Shown here piece after piece: positions 1-7,678 of a DNA stretch of 43,338 nucleotides; the stretch's first letter is position 1; each line of letters opens with the position of its first letter. The notes under the pieces are model-generated. The model had not been told where the DNA came from and did no database searches. It was given only the letters and a program-made list of their open reading frames with translations. A program made the translations under genes and the position numbers. Source of the DNA: Syntrophaceae bacterium UBA2188 (GTDB lineage Bacteria > Desulfobacterota > BSN033 > UBA1163); NCBI GenBank assembly GCA_002327985.1, contig DCVM01000163.1, forward strand, positions 1-43,338, written 5' to 3'.

Positions 1-46
1 AGTAAAAATCTTTTGACAATACGAAAAAATCTAAAAGGAGGGTTTT

Positions 47-382
47 ATGGGAATCGAGCTGGCTTATGCGATGGGAACACAGCCGGGAGGGGGGGGAGGC
101 TCAGGGTCTCAAATTTGGAGTTTTCTACCCATTATTTTTATCTTTGTCATCTTTTACTTCCTGCTCATCCGACCCCAACAGAAACAGAAGAAAGAACATC
201 AGAATCTTCTAGCAAACCTCAGAGAGGGAGATAATGTTTTAACCTCTGGAGGAATCTACGGCCGAGTGACGGGCATCAAGGATGATAAAATTACCGTTGA
301 AATCTCCGACAAGGTAAGAGTGAAGGTCAATAGAGGCCATATTGCAGGAGTGGTCAGGCAGGATGTCCTAAAAGCCAACTAA
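47..382 (+). CDS. yajC: Preprotein translocase accessory subunit YajC
   Basis: A 111-aa protein with one N-terminal hydrophobic segment (about residues 24-44, IWSFLPIIFIFVIFYFLLI), followed at once by the family hallmark RPQQKQKKE and a soluble domain containing GDNVLTSGGIYGRV. YajC is the small inner-membrane partner of SecDF in the Sec translocon. The ATG is preceded by AAAAGGAGGG at good spacing. In many proteobacteria yajC is followed by secD and secF. Here the next genes are a repeat-bearing gap and the rpsF ribosomal cluster, so SecDF must be elsewhere or upstream of the window. The hydrophobic segment, RPQ motif and length all fit the family closely. Confidence 0.95.
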   Translation: MGIELAYAMGTQPGGGGGSGSQIWSFLPIIFIFVIFYFLLIRPQQKQKKEHQNLLANLREGDNVLTSGGIYGRVTGIKDDKITVEISDKVRVKVNRGHIAGVVRQDVLKAN

Positions 383-399
383 CATGATTTCGGATTGGT

Positions 400-440
400 G
401 AATGCGCCTGCCTACCGTAGGCGGGCGGGCAGAATATAAG
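400..440. repeat. GC-rich palindromic intergenic repeat
   Basis: The yajC-rpsF gap contains a GC-rich imperfect palindrome (CCTGCCTACCGTAGGCGGGC) just after a GATTTCGGATTGG stretch. Related units are seen at about 27946-28003 and 43085-43135, so this is one copy of a short dispersed intergenic repeat. No gene is seen between 383 and 541. Confidence 0.55.
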
Positions 441-541
441 TTCTATCAACAAATTTCGTATCCCCAAATCCGCAATCAGCCATGGAAATGCTCCTTGCTC
501 TAAACCTTGTTTTAGGGCTATAATCCACAAGGAGGTGAAAC

Positions 542-904
542 ATGAGGAAATATGAAACCATTTTTATTATGGACCCCGATCTGGAAGAAGAGCAGACCCA
601 ATCGGTCATCGAAAAAGTCAAAGGGATTATCACCCAAACCAATGGAGAAATTTTAAAGGTTGAAGATTGGGGGAAACGAAAACTCGCCTACGAAGTCAAA
701 AAGAAATCCAAGGGTCACTATATCCTGATCCACTTTTCAGGATCACCCGCTTTGCTTTCTGAATTAGAGAGAAACTTTCGAGTCATGGATTCCGTCATCA
801 AGTTCCAATCCGTTCGATTGGGCGAACGGCAAGCCTCCTCCTCAGAGGCCCCTATCCCGGAAGAAACTCCGGAGGGAGAATCCGCAGCTACGGAAAAGAC
901 ATGA
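542..904 (+). CDS. rpsF: 30S ribosomal protein S6
   Basis: This 120-aa protein begins MRKYETIFIMDPDLEEEQ, the typical S6 start, and contains the conserved GKRKLAYEVKKKSKGHY segment. S6 binds 16S rRNA in the central domain of the small subunit together with S18, whose gene lies two genes downstream. The C-terminal tail (after about residue 100) is acidic and rich in Ser, Pro and Glu, as in many S6 proteins. AAGGAGGTGAAAC precedes the ATG. The stop overlaps the next start in ATGA, indicating translational coupling. Confidence 0.97.
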   Translation: MRKYETIFIMDPDLEEEQTQSVIEKVKGIITQTNGEILKVEDWGKRKLAYEVKKKSKGHYILIHFSGSPALLSELERNFRVMDSVIKFQSVRLGERQASSSEAPIPEETPEGESAATEKT

Positions 905-1254
905 CCCTCTTAAACCGTGTGATTCTCACTGGAAAGGTGGTCACTCCGCCTCGGCGGCATTATCGTCCAGACGGGTCTCCTGTGATTCAATTCCCTCTGG
1001 AATTAAACGACTCTGAGGGCCAAACGGATCAGCTCTTTCATCAAGATGGCCCAGCACAGGGAGGCCGAAATTGGATCAACATTGTAGCCATTGGAAAATT
1101 GGCTGAGTTTAAACCTGACCTCCTTCAAAGAGGCCAACACCTGATGGTCATCGGTAAGCTCAATCAAAGGCGCTGGCAAACGCCAGAAGGAAAACATCGA
1201 ACACGCACAGAGGTAATCGCCACAGACTTGAGGACAATTGAAGAAAAGATATAA
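901..1254 (+). CDS. Short single-stranded DNA-binding / PriB-like OB-fold protein
   Basis: A 117-aa protein of SSB/PriB type: LLNRVILTGKVVTPPRRHYRPDG is a typical first OB-fold strand pair, followed by NWINIVAIGKLAE and LQRGQHLMVIGKL. It should bind single-stranded DNA. It lacks the acidic DDDIPF-type C-terminal tip of canonical SSB, so it may act more like the primosomal protein PriB or be a secondary SSB. Its position between rpsF and rpsR is the classic place for priB in beta/gamma-proteobacteria and ssb in Firmicutes. It starts inside the rpsF stop (ATGA). The fold is clear; the choice between SSB and PriB is not settled by sequence. Confidence 0.82.
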   Translation: MTLLNRVILTGKVVTPPRRHYRPDGSPVIQFPLELNDSEGQTDQLFHQDGPAQGGRNWINIVAIGKLAEFKPDLLQRGQHLMVIGKLNQRRWQTPEGKHRTRTEVIATDLRTIEEKI

Positions 1255-1278
1255 AAATCAAGAGATAAGGAGAAGAGA

Positions 1279-1542
1279 ATGAGGAAACCGATGGAAAAAC
1301 CAGGCCCCGACAGAAAGAAAAAACCCTTTATGAGGCGAAAGGTTTGCCGATTCTGTACGGACAAAAAATTAGATATCGATTATAAAAATCCAAAGATCCT
1401 CAGATATTTTATTACAGAACGGGGAAAGATTATTCCCCGAAGAATCTCAGGAAACTGTGCAAAACATCAAAGACAGGTGACCGTTGCCCTTAAAAGGGCT
1501 CGTAATATTGCCATTCTTCCTTTTACAACAGCAGTTCGGTAA
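1279..1542 (+). CDS. rpsR: 30S ribosomal protein S18
   Basis: An 87-aa basic protein with the S18 core: VCRFCTDKKLDIDYKNPKIL, then ITERGKIIPRRISGNCAKHQRQ and KRARNIAILPF. S18 forms a heterodimer with S6 on the 30S platform. The CxxC near residue 23 and the later GNCAKHQR make this the cysteine-bearing, probably zinc-binding form of S18. The ATG follows an AAGGAG site. It sits in the conserved rpsF-ssb-rpsR-rplI order. Confidence 0.97.
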   Translation: MRKPMEKPGPDRKKKPFMRRKVCRFCTDKKLDIDYKNPKILRYFITERGKIIPRRISGNCAKHQRQVTVALKRARNIAILPFTTAVR

Positions 1543-1621
1543 TCTGTGACAAGGGTTTAGGGTAAAGGTTAAGAAACCAGTTTGGTAAAAGGTGTGATGG
1601 TTGTTGATCAGGAGGTGATCC

Positions 1622-2065
1622 ATGCAAGTCATTTTGTTAGAGAATATGCCTTCTTTGGGAAAAGCTGGGGACTTGGTCAAGGTCTCTGACGGATATGGAA
1701 GAAATTATCTCATCCCCAAGAAGAAGGCCGTTCTGGCCACAGAAAAAAGCCTTAAGATGATCGAACATCAAAAGCGGCAAGTTCGGCAACGGATGGAAAA
1801 GACAAGAACGGGTGCAGAAAAGATAGCTCAACGGCTCGAACATTTATCCTGCACCTTTGCAAAACCGGTTGGAGAAAGTGGAAAACTTTTCGGTTCGGTG
1901 ACCTCCATGGATATTGAGAATTATCTGAGAGAAAATGGGATCGAGGTGGATCGTAAAAAGATCTCCCTGGAGGAGCCCATCAAAAATTTGGGGATGTTTA
2001 CCGTACCGATCAAACTCCATACGGAAGTCACCGCCCATCTTAAGGTATGGGTGGTCCAGGAGTAA
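1622..2065 (+). CDS. rplI: 50S ribosomal protein L9
   Basis: This 147-aa protein starts MQVILLENMPSLGKAGDLVKVSDGYGRNYLIP, the diagnostic L9 N-terminal domain. A connecting helix rich in Lys, Arg and Gln follows, then the C-terminal domain with GKLFGSVTSMDI. L9 binds 23S rRNA at the base of the L1 stalk. A strong AGGAGGTGATCC site precedes the ATG. The length is normal for the family. The gene is followed after 6 nt by dnaB, as in many bacteria. Confidence 0.97.
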   Translation: MQVILLENMPSLGKAGDLVKVSDGYGRNYLIPKKKAVLATEKSLKMIEHQKRQVRQRMEKTRTGAEKIAQRLEHLSCTFAKPVGESGKLFGSVTSMDIENYLRENGIEVDRKKISLEEPIKNLGMFTVPIKLHTEVTAHLKVWVVQE

Positions 2066-2071
2066 GGTGTC

Positions 2072-3445
2072 ATGAATGAGGCGGATTTCTCCTCTCACAA
2101 ACTTCCTCCTCAGAATGTCGAAGCGGAACAATCTGTACTGGGTGGAGTCCTGATTGAGAATTATTCAATCAATAGGGTGATGGAGGTCCTCGAACCCGAC
2201 GATTTCTACCGGGAATCCCATCGCAAGATATTCAAAGCTTTGCTCGATCTTTCCGAAAAGGATGAACCCGCAGATTTGATCACCCTCACGAACGAATTGA
2301 AAAATAACGGCCATCTCGATTCGGTGGGAGGGGCCTCTTACATCGCCTCCCTCATCGATTCGGTTCCTACCGCAGCCAATATCGACTATTATGTAAAGAT
2401 CGTCAAGGAAAAGTCGATACTCCGAAAGCTTATTCAGACCTCTACCGACATCATCACCCAGAGTTATGAGGATCGCGGAGATGTTGAAAGTTTCCTCGAT
2501 GAAGCGGAACGGGCCATCTTTGAGATCTCCGAAAACAGAGTGAGACCTTCCTTTTACCCCATCAAGGATGTGATCAAGGATAGTTTCAAAATCCTTGAAA
2601 GGCTCTACGAGAAAAAGGAACTGGTGACCGGTGTCCCTTCAGGGTTTAAAGAGCTGGACCGGCTGACAGCAGGTTTCCAGCCATCGGACCTCATCATTGT
2701 CGCCGGGAGACCCAGCATGGGAAAGACGGCCTTCTGCCTCAACCTTTCACAATATGCAGCCATCCAGAAAAAGACCCCTATCGCTATTTTCTCATTGGAG
2801 ATGTCGAAGGAACAATTGGGCATCCGCATGCTCTGCTCCGAAGCCCACGTGGAAGGAACCAAACTGAGAAGCGGCTTTTTGAACGAAAGCGACTGGCCGA
2901 GGTTGACCATTGCCGCAGGGAACCTCTCAGAGGCCCCCATCTATATCGATGATACCGCTGCTCTCACCATTCTCGAACTCAGAGCAAAAGCCCGCCGTCT
3001 GAAAACAGAACAAGGCGGTTTGGGGATGGTTATCATTGACTACCTCCAACTGATGAAGGGAAGGACAAGATCTGAAAGCCGCCAGCAGGAGATTTCCGAA
3101 ATCTCCCGATCTCTAAAAGCTCTTGCCAAGGAACTCAGTATCCCTGTCATTGCAGTCTCTCAGCTTAGCCGGAAGACCGAGGAACGAACAGGCAATCGTC
3201 CCCAGCTCTCGGACCTCCGGGAATCTGGCGCAATTGAGCAAGATGCCGACCTGATCCTTTTCATCTACCGGGATGAAATCTATAATCGTGCAGAAGACAA
3301 TCCCAATAAAGGCAAGGCGGAGATCATCATTGGAAAGCAACGGAACGGACCAACGGGAAAGATTGATTTAGCCTTTCTCGACAAGTTTACGACCTTTAAA
3401 GAGCTCTACAAAGGGGAAACAGAGTCCGGTGTCAGTGATTGGTGA
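2072..3445 (+). CDS. dnaB: Replicative DNA helicase DnaB
   Basis: A 457-aa hexameric replicative helicase that unwinds DNA ahead of the fork and interacts with primase. The N-terminal domain begins LPPQNVEAEQSVLGG, a DnaB signature. The RecA-like ATPase core carries Walker A GRPSMGKT (residues 212-219), Walker B-like MVIIDYLQLM, the AVSQLSR motif and LRESGAIEQDADLI. No intein is present at the usual Walker A insertion point. Length and motif order are normal. It forms the last clear member of the ribosomal/replication block. Confidence 0.97.
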   Translation: MNEADFSSHKLPPQNVEAEQSVLGGVLIENYSINRVMEVLEPDDFYRESHRKIFKALLDLSEKDEPADLITLTNELKNNGHLDSVGGASYIASLIDSVPTAANIDYYVKIVKEKSILRKLIQTSTDIITQSYEDRGDVESFLDEAERAIFEISENRVRPSFYPIKDVIKDSFKILERLYEKKELVTGVPSGFKELDRLTAGFQPSDLIIVAGRPSMGKTAFCLNLSQYAAIQKKTPIAIFSLEMSKEQLGIRMLCSEAHVEGTKLRSGFLNESDWPRLTIAAGNLSEAPIYIDDTAALTILELRAKARRLKTEQGGLGMVIIDYLQLMKGRTRSESRQQEISEISRSLKALAKELSIPVIAVSQLSRKTEERTGNRPQLSDLRESGAIEQDADLILFIYRDEIYNRAEDNPNKGKAEIIIGKQRNGPTGKIDLAFLDKFTTFKELYKGETESGVSDW

Positions 3446-3513
3446 AGGGTGTTTGTCAATCAATACCCTGGGATATAACCCCCACCATTCATCACGATCA
3501 TGGTTCACTGCCT

Positions 3514-4047
3514 ATGAATCTTCCTAACGCCCTCACCTTGACAAGAGTCCTGATGATTCCACTCTTCGTCATTTTTATTATCAATCAACACTTTGGATGG
3601 GCCCTAATAACCTTTTTGATCGCAGGGATTACTGACGGGATTGATGGTCTGATTGCCCGCATCACTCATCAACGGACCGAATTGGGTGCTTATCTTGATC
3701 CCATCGCGGATAAACTCCTTCTTTTTTCCGCATTCATCACCCTCGCCATCGTTGAGATAATCCCGAGCTGGCTGGTGGTCATTGTCATCACCCGTGATGT
3801 CATCATCCTGGTAGGTTTTTTAGTAATGCTGCTCACCAGTTATCATCCAAAGATTAATCCCAGTGTCTTAAGTAAGATGACCACCACCTTTCAAATCCTC
3901 ACCATTGTGTTCGTTCTCTTAACCGGATATTACCCAGCCTTTCATCAACTTTCAGTGATTGCCATTTATGGAACAGCCGTCATTACCATTTTATCCGGGA
4001 CCCAATATATTTATATCGGGACTCGAATTTTAAATGAAAAAAAATAA
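3514..4047 (+). CDS. pgsA: CDP-diacylglycerol--glycerol-3-phosphate 3-phosphatidyltransferase
   Basis: This integral membrane enzyme makes phosphatidylglycerol phosphate from CDP-diacylglycerol and glycerol-3-phosphate. It contains the exact CDP-alcohol phosphotransferase motif DG-x2-AR-x8-G-x3-D-x3-D (within DGLIAR and GAYLDPIADK) and several hydrophobic segments. I place the start at the ATG giving MNLPNALTLTRVLMIP, which matches the family N-terminus and gives 177 aa. An upstream TTG at 3439 overlapping dnaB would add 25 residues not typical of the family. No good ribosome site precedes the ATG, so expression may depend on coupling to dnaB. Confidence 0.9.
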   Translation: MNLPNALTLTRVLMIPLFVIFIINQHFGWALITFLIAGITDGIDGLIARITHQRTELGAYLDPIADKLLLFSAFITLAIVEIIPSWLVVIVITRDVIILVGFLVMLLTSYHPKINPSVLSKMTTTFQILTIVFVLLTGYYPAFHQLSVIAIYGTAVITILSGTQYIYIGTRILNEKK

Positions 4048-4051
4048 ACTA

Positions 4052-4071
4052 CCCCGCAGCAAGCTGCGGGG
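4052..4071. terminator. GC-rich hairpin after pgsA
   Basis: CCCCGCAGC and GCTGCGGGG form a perfect inverted repeat with a 2-nt centre, directly after pgsA. There is no T-run on the + strand side. An A-rich run precedes it (a T-run on the minus strand), so it would be a better terminator for minus-strand transcription or is a repeat unit. A terminator role for the housekeeping block is plausible but unproven. Confidence 0.4.
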
Positions 4072-4091
4072 CATCAAATTCTCTAAAAAAC

Positions 4092-4216
4092 TTTCCTCCC
4101 CCTTGATGGGGGAGGATTAAGGTGGGGGTGATGATAAGATCATTTCCCCCTCACCCTAACCCTCTCCCCCCAGGGGAGAGGGAGGCCATTCATCCCCCCA
4201 GCAGAGCTGAGGGGTA
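4092..4216. repeat. C-rich/G-rich inverted repeat element, copy 1
   Basis: Blocks such as CTCCCCCTTGATGGGGGAGG, CCCCTCACCCTAACCCTCTC and CCCCAGGGGAGAGGG form several nested hairpins between pgsA and the first binding-protein gene. Very similar sequence recurs at 5629-5745 and 6623-6672. It is a dispersed intergenic repeat and not a CRISPR array, because the units are not regularly spaced and have no spacers. Confidence 0.6.
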
Positions 4217-4253
4217 TTCTGGCATATTTTTATAAAAAGTAAGACTTTTTGAA

Positions 4254-4282
4254 TTGACAAACACTCTATAATCTGATAATTC
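4254..4282 (+). promoter_or_regulatory. Candidate sigma-70 promoter for Liv operon 1
   Basis: A perfect TTGACA (4254-4259) is followed at 17 nt by TAATTC, or at 15 nt by GATAAT. The site lies about 55-80 nt upstream of the binding-protein start, in the AT-rich part of the gap just downstream of the GC-rich repeat. The -35 is strong and the -10 moderate. Confidence 0.45.
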
Positions 4283-4336
4283 GTCTCTGTATACTTGACA
4301 GGTCTTTTTTGAAAATTTTGAAAGGAGGGGTGGGCA

Positions 4337-5620
4337 ATGGCTAAAAAAATCACAAGAAGAAAGTTTTTGAAAGGTGCGGTTATGGGTGGCGTGGCTTTGG
4401 GGACCGGATTAGGAGGATACCGGGTAACCTATGGTCAGGCCAAGAAGTCGGCAGGTCCCATCAAGATTGGTGGACAGGGGGCTATTTCGGGAGCCCATGC
4501 TGATTATGGTTGGCAGATGATGGCCGGAGCAACGCTTGCCGCTGAGCAAATCAATTTGAAGGGTGGAATCTTAGGTCGAAAACTCGAAATGAAATTTATG
4601 GACGAAGAGTTAAAACCAGCGACGGCCGTCAAAAATGCAAGATATTTTGTCACGGATTGGGGGGCCGACTTTCTTTTTGGCATCGACTCCAGTGGCAGTG
4701 CCATGGCTATTGGTCCGGTGTTACCAGAATTGAATCGACTCTTTTTCTTCACCCATGCTGCCACCCATCGATTGACTGAAGAATTGGTTGCCGGTAAAGG
4801 AATTAAACAGATCTTCAGGATGGTCGCACCTGTTTATCAGGATGCCCTGGCTGCTTGGGTCTTTAAAGACAATCCAGAGATCAAACGGTGGGCAGGTATC
4901 AACTGTGATTATGAATATGGGTACGTCGCCTGGAACCTGTTTAAAGAAAATATCAAAAAGTTCCGTCCGGATGTGGAATTTGTTGCAGCGGCCTGGGCTC
5001 CCTTCTGGACCATGGACTTTTCCTCCCATATTTCAGCCGTCATGGCTGAAAAGCCGGATGCAATCTTTTCCACCCCATGGGCAGGTGAAGGGGTCATGCT
5101 TTTAAGACAAGCCCTGATGCTTGGAGTATTTGATAAGATTCAGGCTTGGTGGCAAGGTATGGGCGGTTCTGTTGACCTGCTTGAGGGAATCTCCAGGGAG
5201 GTAGCAGGAGATAAATTTAAAGGGAAACTCTGGGCAACCGCTCGCTATATCCATAACTATCCTTCAACACCGGACAACAAAGCCTTTGTCGAAGCCTTTA
5301 GAAAGAGATGGGGAAAGTTTCCCAACTACTCTGCAGAAGGAAGTTATTCAGCGATCTATGCGATTAAGGCAGGGGCTGAAAAGGCCAAGTCCATTGAAAC
5401 AGCAAAAGTGGGAGCCGCTCTGGAGGGAATGGAATTGAAGACCCCTGCAGGGCCTCGCTTGATCAGAAAAGAAGATCACCAGGCTGTTTACACTGTTCCG
5501 GCTGGAAGGGTGATGATGAGCCCGGATTATCCTCTACCCATTCTGGGAGATCTGAAAGTAATTCCAGCAAACGATTATTTTCGTAACCCGCCATTCACAC
5601 CTGTGGCGGCAACAAAATAA
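4337..5620 (+). CDS. Liv-type ABC transporter substrate-binding protein 1 (Tat signal)
   Basis: A 427-aa periplasmic binding protein of the leucine-binding (Peripla_BP_6) family. The N-terminus carries a twin-arginine signal (TRRKFLKGAVMGGVALGTG), implying export in folded form. The mature part starts with PIKIGGQGAISGAHADYG, then ISLKGGILGRK-like INLKGGILGRKLEMKFMDEE, the usual lobe I layout. It heads a five-gene transporter operon. The real ligand cannot be read from the sequence: members bind branched-chain amino acids, amides, aromatic acids and other carboxylates. A strong AAAGGAGGGG site precedes the ATG. Confidence 0.92.
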   Translation: MAKKITRRKFLKGAVMGGVALGTGLGGYRVTYGQAKKSAGPIKIGGQGAISGAHADYGWQMMAGATLAAEQINLKGGILGRKLEMKFMDEELKPATAVKNARYFVTDWGADFLFGIDSSGSAMAIGPVLPELNRLFFFTHAATHRLTEELVAGKGIKQIFRMVAPVYQDALAAWVFKDNPEIKRWAGINCDYEYGYVAWNLFKENIKKFRPDVEFVAAAWAPFWTMDFSSHISAVMAEKPDAIFSTPWAGEGVMLLRQALMLGVFDKIQAWWQGMGGSVDLLEGISREVAGDKFKGKLWATARYIHNYPSTPDNKAFVEAFRKRWGKFPNYSAEGSYSAIYAIKAGAEKAKSIETAKVGAALEGMELKTPAGPRLIRKEDHQAVYTVPAGRVMMSPDYPLPILGDLKVIPANDYFRNPPFTPVAATK

Positions 5621-5628
5621 TTATTTTT

Positions 5629-5745
5629 CACCCTCTCCCTTCCCCCCTCCCATCAAGGGAGGGGGTAGATTATCTTTCTCGCCCTTGCAAAAGAAAAGGA
5701 CCTAAAAACCCCTCTCCCCTTGCGGGAGAGGGGTGAGGTGAGGGG
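5629..5745. repeat. C-rich/G-rich inverted repeat element, copy 2
   Basis: CCCTCCCATCAAGGGAGGGGG and CCCCTCTCCCCTTGCGGGAGAGGGG hairpins sit between binding protein 1 and its first permease. They belong to the same family as 4092-4216. Inside an operon such stems can stabilise the upstream message, which would favour high expression of the binding protein relative to the membrane genes; this role is inferred. Confidence 0.6.
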
Positions 5746-5761
5746 AATATATACTGAAAAG

Positions 5762-6622
5762 ATGCTTGAAAAATTACTTTTTCAAAGTCTGATCGGTTTA
5801 AGTTTTTCAATGTACCTCTGGCTTCTTGCTGCAGGGCTCACCCTTGTCTTCGGAGTCTTGGGGGTGTTGAACTTCGCTCATGGCAGTCTCTTTATGTTGG
5901 GGGCTTACGCCACTTTTACATTATATGGAAAACTTGGCCTTAATTTCTGGCTATCCATTGCGCTCAGCCTCATTAGTGTAGGAATCATTGGAGCAATCCT
6001 TGAGCGTCTTTTTATTCGTCGTATCTATGATATCGATCTCGCCTACCAATTGATCCTAACCTTCGGTTTCATTTTGATCTTCGATGATCTGGTAAAAATG
6101 ATCTGGGGAGGGGTGGCCATGATTCCCCCGATGCCCAGTTTCTTTGAAGGCAATCTTTCTGTCCTTGGCAGGCCTTTCCCTATCTATAATCTTTTTATCA
6201 TCCTTGCTGGGATAGCGGTAGCGATAATCCTCTGGCTCATTCTGGAAAAGACCTGGTGGGGAAGGATGATTCGAGCCTCTGCATCGGACCGGGAGATGGC
6301 CAGTGCCATTGGAATTAATATTCCCATTCTATTCACCACCGTATTTGTTTTTGCAGCGATGCTCGCAGCCCTCGGAGGGGCTCTTGGAACCCCAGTCCGT
6401 GTGGTGGCGCCTGGAATCGGTACAGCCATGATTATCCAAGCCTTTGTGATCACTGTCATCGGCGGGTTGGGAAACCTGAAGGGTGCCTTTGTAGGAGCTC
6501 TGATTGTCGGCATCTTGACTTCTTTCGGAATATTGCTCTTCCCTGTCTTTGAGCTTTTTATCATCTTTGTCGTGATGGCGATTATATTGATGGTAAAACC
6601 GGAAGGACTCTTTGGAAAGTGA
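5762..6622 (+). CDS. livH: Branched-chain amino acid-type ABC permease LivH, operon 1
   Basis: A 286-aa inner-membrane permease with about eight hydrophobic segments and the LivH hallmark GLTLVFGVLGVLNFAHGSLFMLGAY near the N-terminus. It also has a cytoplasmic coupling-loop region (RASASDREMASAIGINI) that contacts the ATPases. The ATG giving MLEKLLFQSLIG is chosen. A TTG 42 nt upstream lies in the stem of the intergenic repeat and adds residues foreign to the family. It works with the following LivM to form the membrane channel. Substrate unknown. Confidence 0.93.
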   Translation: MLEKLLFQSLIGLSFSMYLWLLAAGLTLVFGVLGVLNFAHGSLFMLGAYATFTLYGKLGLNFWLSIALSLISVGIIGAILERLFIRRIYDIDLAYQLILTFGFILIFDDLVKMIWGGVAMIPPMPSFFEGNLSVLGRPFPIYNLFIILAGIAVAIILWLILEKTWWGRMIRASASDREMASAIGINIPILFTTVFVFAAMLAALGGALGTPVRVVAPGIGTAMIIQAFVITVIGGLGNLKGAFVGALIVGILTSFGILLFPVFELFIIFVVMAIILMVKPEGLFGK

Positions 6623-6672
6623 TCCCCCACCCTCACCCTCCCCCCTTGAGGGGGAGGGATGGGAGGGGGGCT
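6623..6672. repeat. C-rich/G-rich inverted repeat element, copy 3
   Basis: CCCCACCCTCACCCTCCCCCC pairs with the following GAGGGGGAGGGATGGGAGGGGGG between livH and livM of operon 1. It is a shorter member of the same family as the two preceding copies. Confidence 0.55.
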
Positions 6673-6709
6673 CATTGCTAATTGTTAATTTTGCAATGCT
6701 AATTTTACA

Positions 6710-7672
6710 ATGATGAAACTTAAAATTTTTCTTCTTGCAGCATTGATCCTATTCCTTCTCTTCCTTCCTGCCTTTGCAGGGAAATATCTCCTCTATATGA
6801 CCATCCATATCCTTATTCTCTCTGTGTTTGCTCTGGGCTTCAACCTTCTCTTAGGTTACACCGGCTTGCTCTCTTTTGGCCAGGCAGGATTCTTTGCAAT
6901 GGGTGCCTATGCCTCGGCCAAAATCCTTCTCGTTGTCCCCTCGCTCTTGTTAGGTACGATCGCGGGCATGGTGGCAGGAGGAATTTCCGCTCTGGTCTTG
7001 GGCTATCTCTGTGTGCGGCACACTCGAATCTATTTTTCCATGTTGACCCTTTCCTTTGGGATGATGATTTATTCACTCGCATGGAAGTGGCGGGAAGTCA
7101 CAGGGGGCGATGATGGATTGGTGGGAATTCCAAGGGCCCCCTTTGACATTCCAGGGATTCTCAGTATCAATATGAACCCCATGGGGAATTATTACTATTT
7201 TGTTTTGGTGATTTCATTAATAGCTATATTCATTCTCTATCGAATTGTGAATTCTCCATTCGGCCTCACTTTAAAAGGAATCCGTGATAGCGAAAATCGT
7301 GTCGCCTTCGCAGGAATTTCGATCAGAAATTACCGGCTTCTCTCCTTTACCATTGCCGGGTTATATGCAGGGCTCGCTGGATCATTCCTGCCGCCCCTTG
7401 AAAACACGGTCACTCCGCCCCTTGCGCATTGGACTCATTCAGCGGAACCGGTCATGGTGACCTTGTTGGGAGGGATCCACACTTTTTCCGGCCCTATTGT
7501 TGGATCGGTTCTATTCTATCTCATCAAGGATATTATCGTAAGATATACTCAATACTGGTTGATCTGGTTTGGTTCCATCGTCGTCTTTTTGGTTTTGGTA
7601 TTTCGCGGAGGGATTGTCATTTTTTTTACGGAACGAATCTGGCCCTTATTGAAAAAACAGCAGAGAAGGTAA
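6710..7672 (+). CDS. livM: Branched-chain amino acid-type ABC permease LivM, operon 1
   Basis: A 320-aa polytopic permease with the LivM signature FALGFNLLLGYTGLLSFGQAGFFAMGAY. It also carries CVRHTRIYFSMLTLSFGMM, the GGDDGL loop, and RDSENRVAFAGISIRNYRL, the EAA-like coupling region. It pairs with LivH to make the translocation path. The gene lies 87 nt after livH, across a repeat element, and only 6 nt before the ATPase gene. Length and motif order are normal. Confidence 0.93.
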   Translation: MMKLKIFLLAALILFLLFLPAFAGKYLLYMTIHILILSVFALGFNLLLGYTGLLSFGQAGFFAMGAYASAKILLVVPSLLLGTIAGMVAGGISALVLGYLCVRHTRIYFSMLTLSFGMMIYSLAWKWREVTGGDDGLVGIPRAPFDIPGILSINMNPMGNYYYFVLVISLIAIFILYRIVNSPFGLTLKGIRDSENRVAFAGISIRNYRLLSFTIAGLYAGLAGSFLPPLENTVTPPLAHWTHSAEPVMVTLLGGIHTFSGPIVGSVLFYLIKDIIVRYTQYWLIWFGSIVVFLVLVFRGGIVIFFTERIWPLLKKQQRR

Positions 7673-7678
7673 GATCGA

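Noticed and set aside
4092..6672. Possible CRISPR array in the GC-rich repeats
   Set aside because: The units vary in length, have no regular spacing, are separated by genes and lack unique spacers; no cas genes are present.
6184..6675. 163-codon open frame antisense to livH of operon 1
   Set aside because: Its translation is Pro/Ile/Thr-rich low-complexity sequence mirroring a hydrophobic gene, with no ribosome site; the + strand permease is certain.
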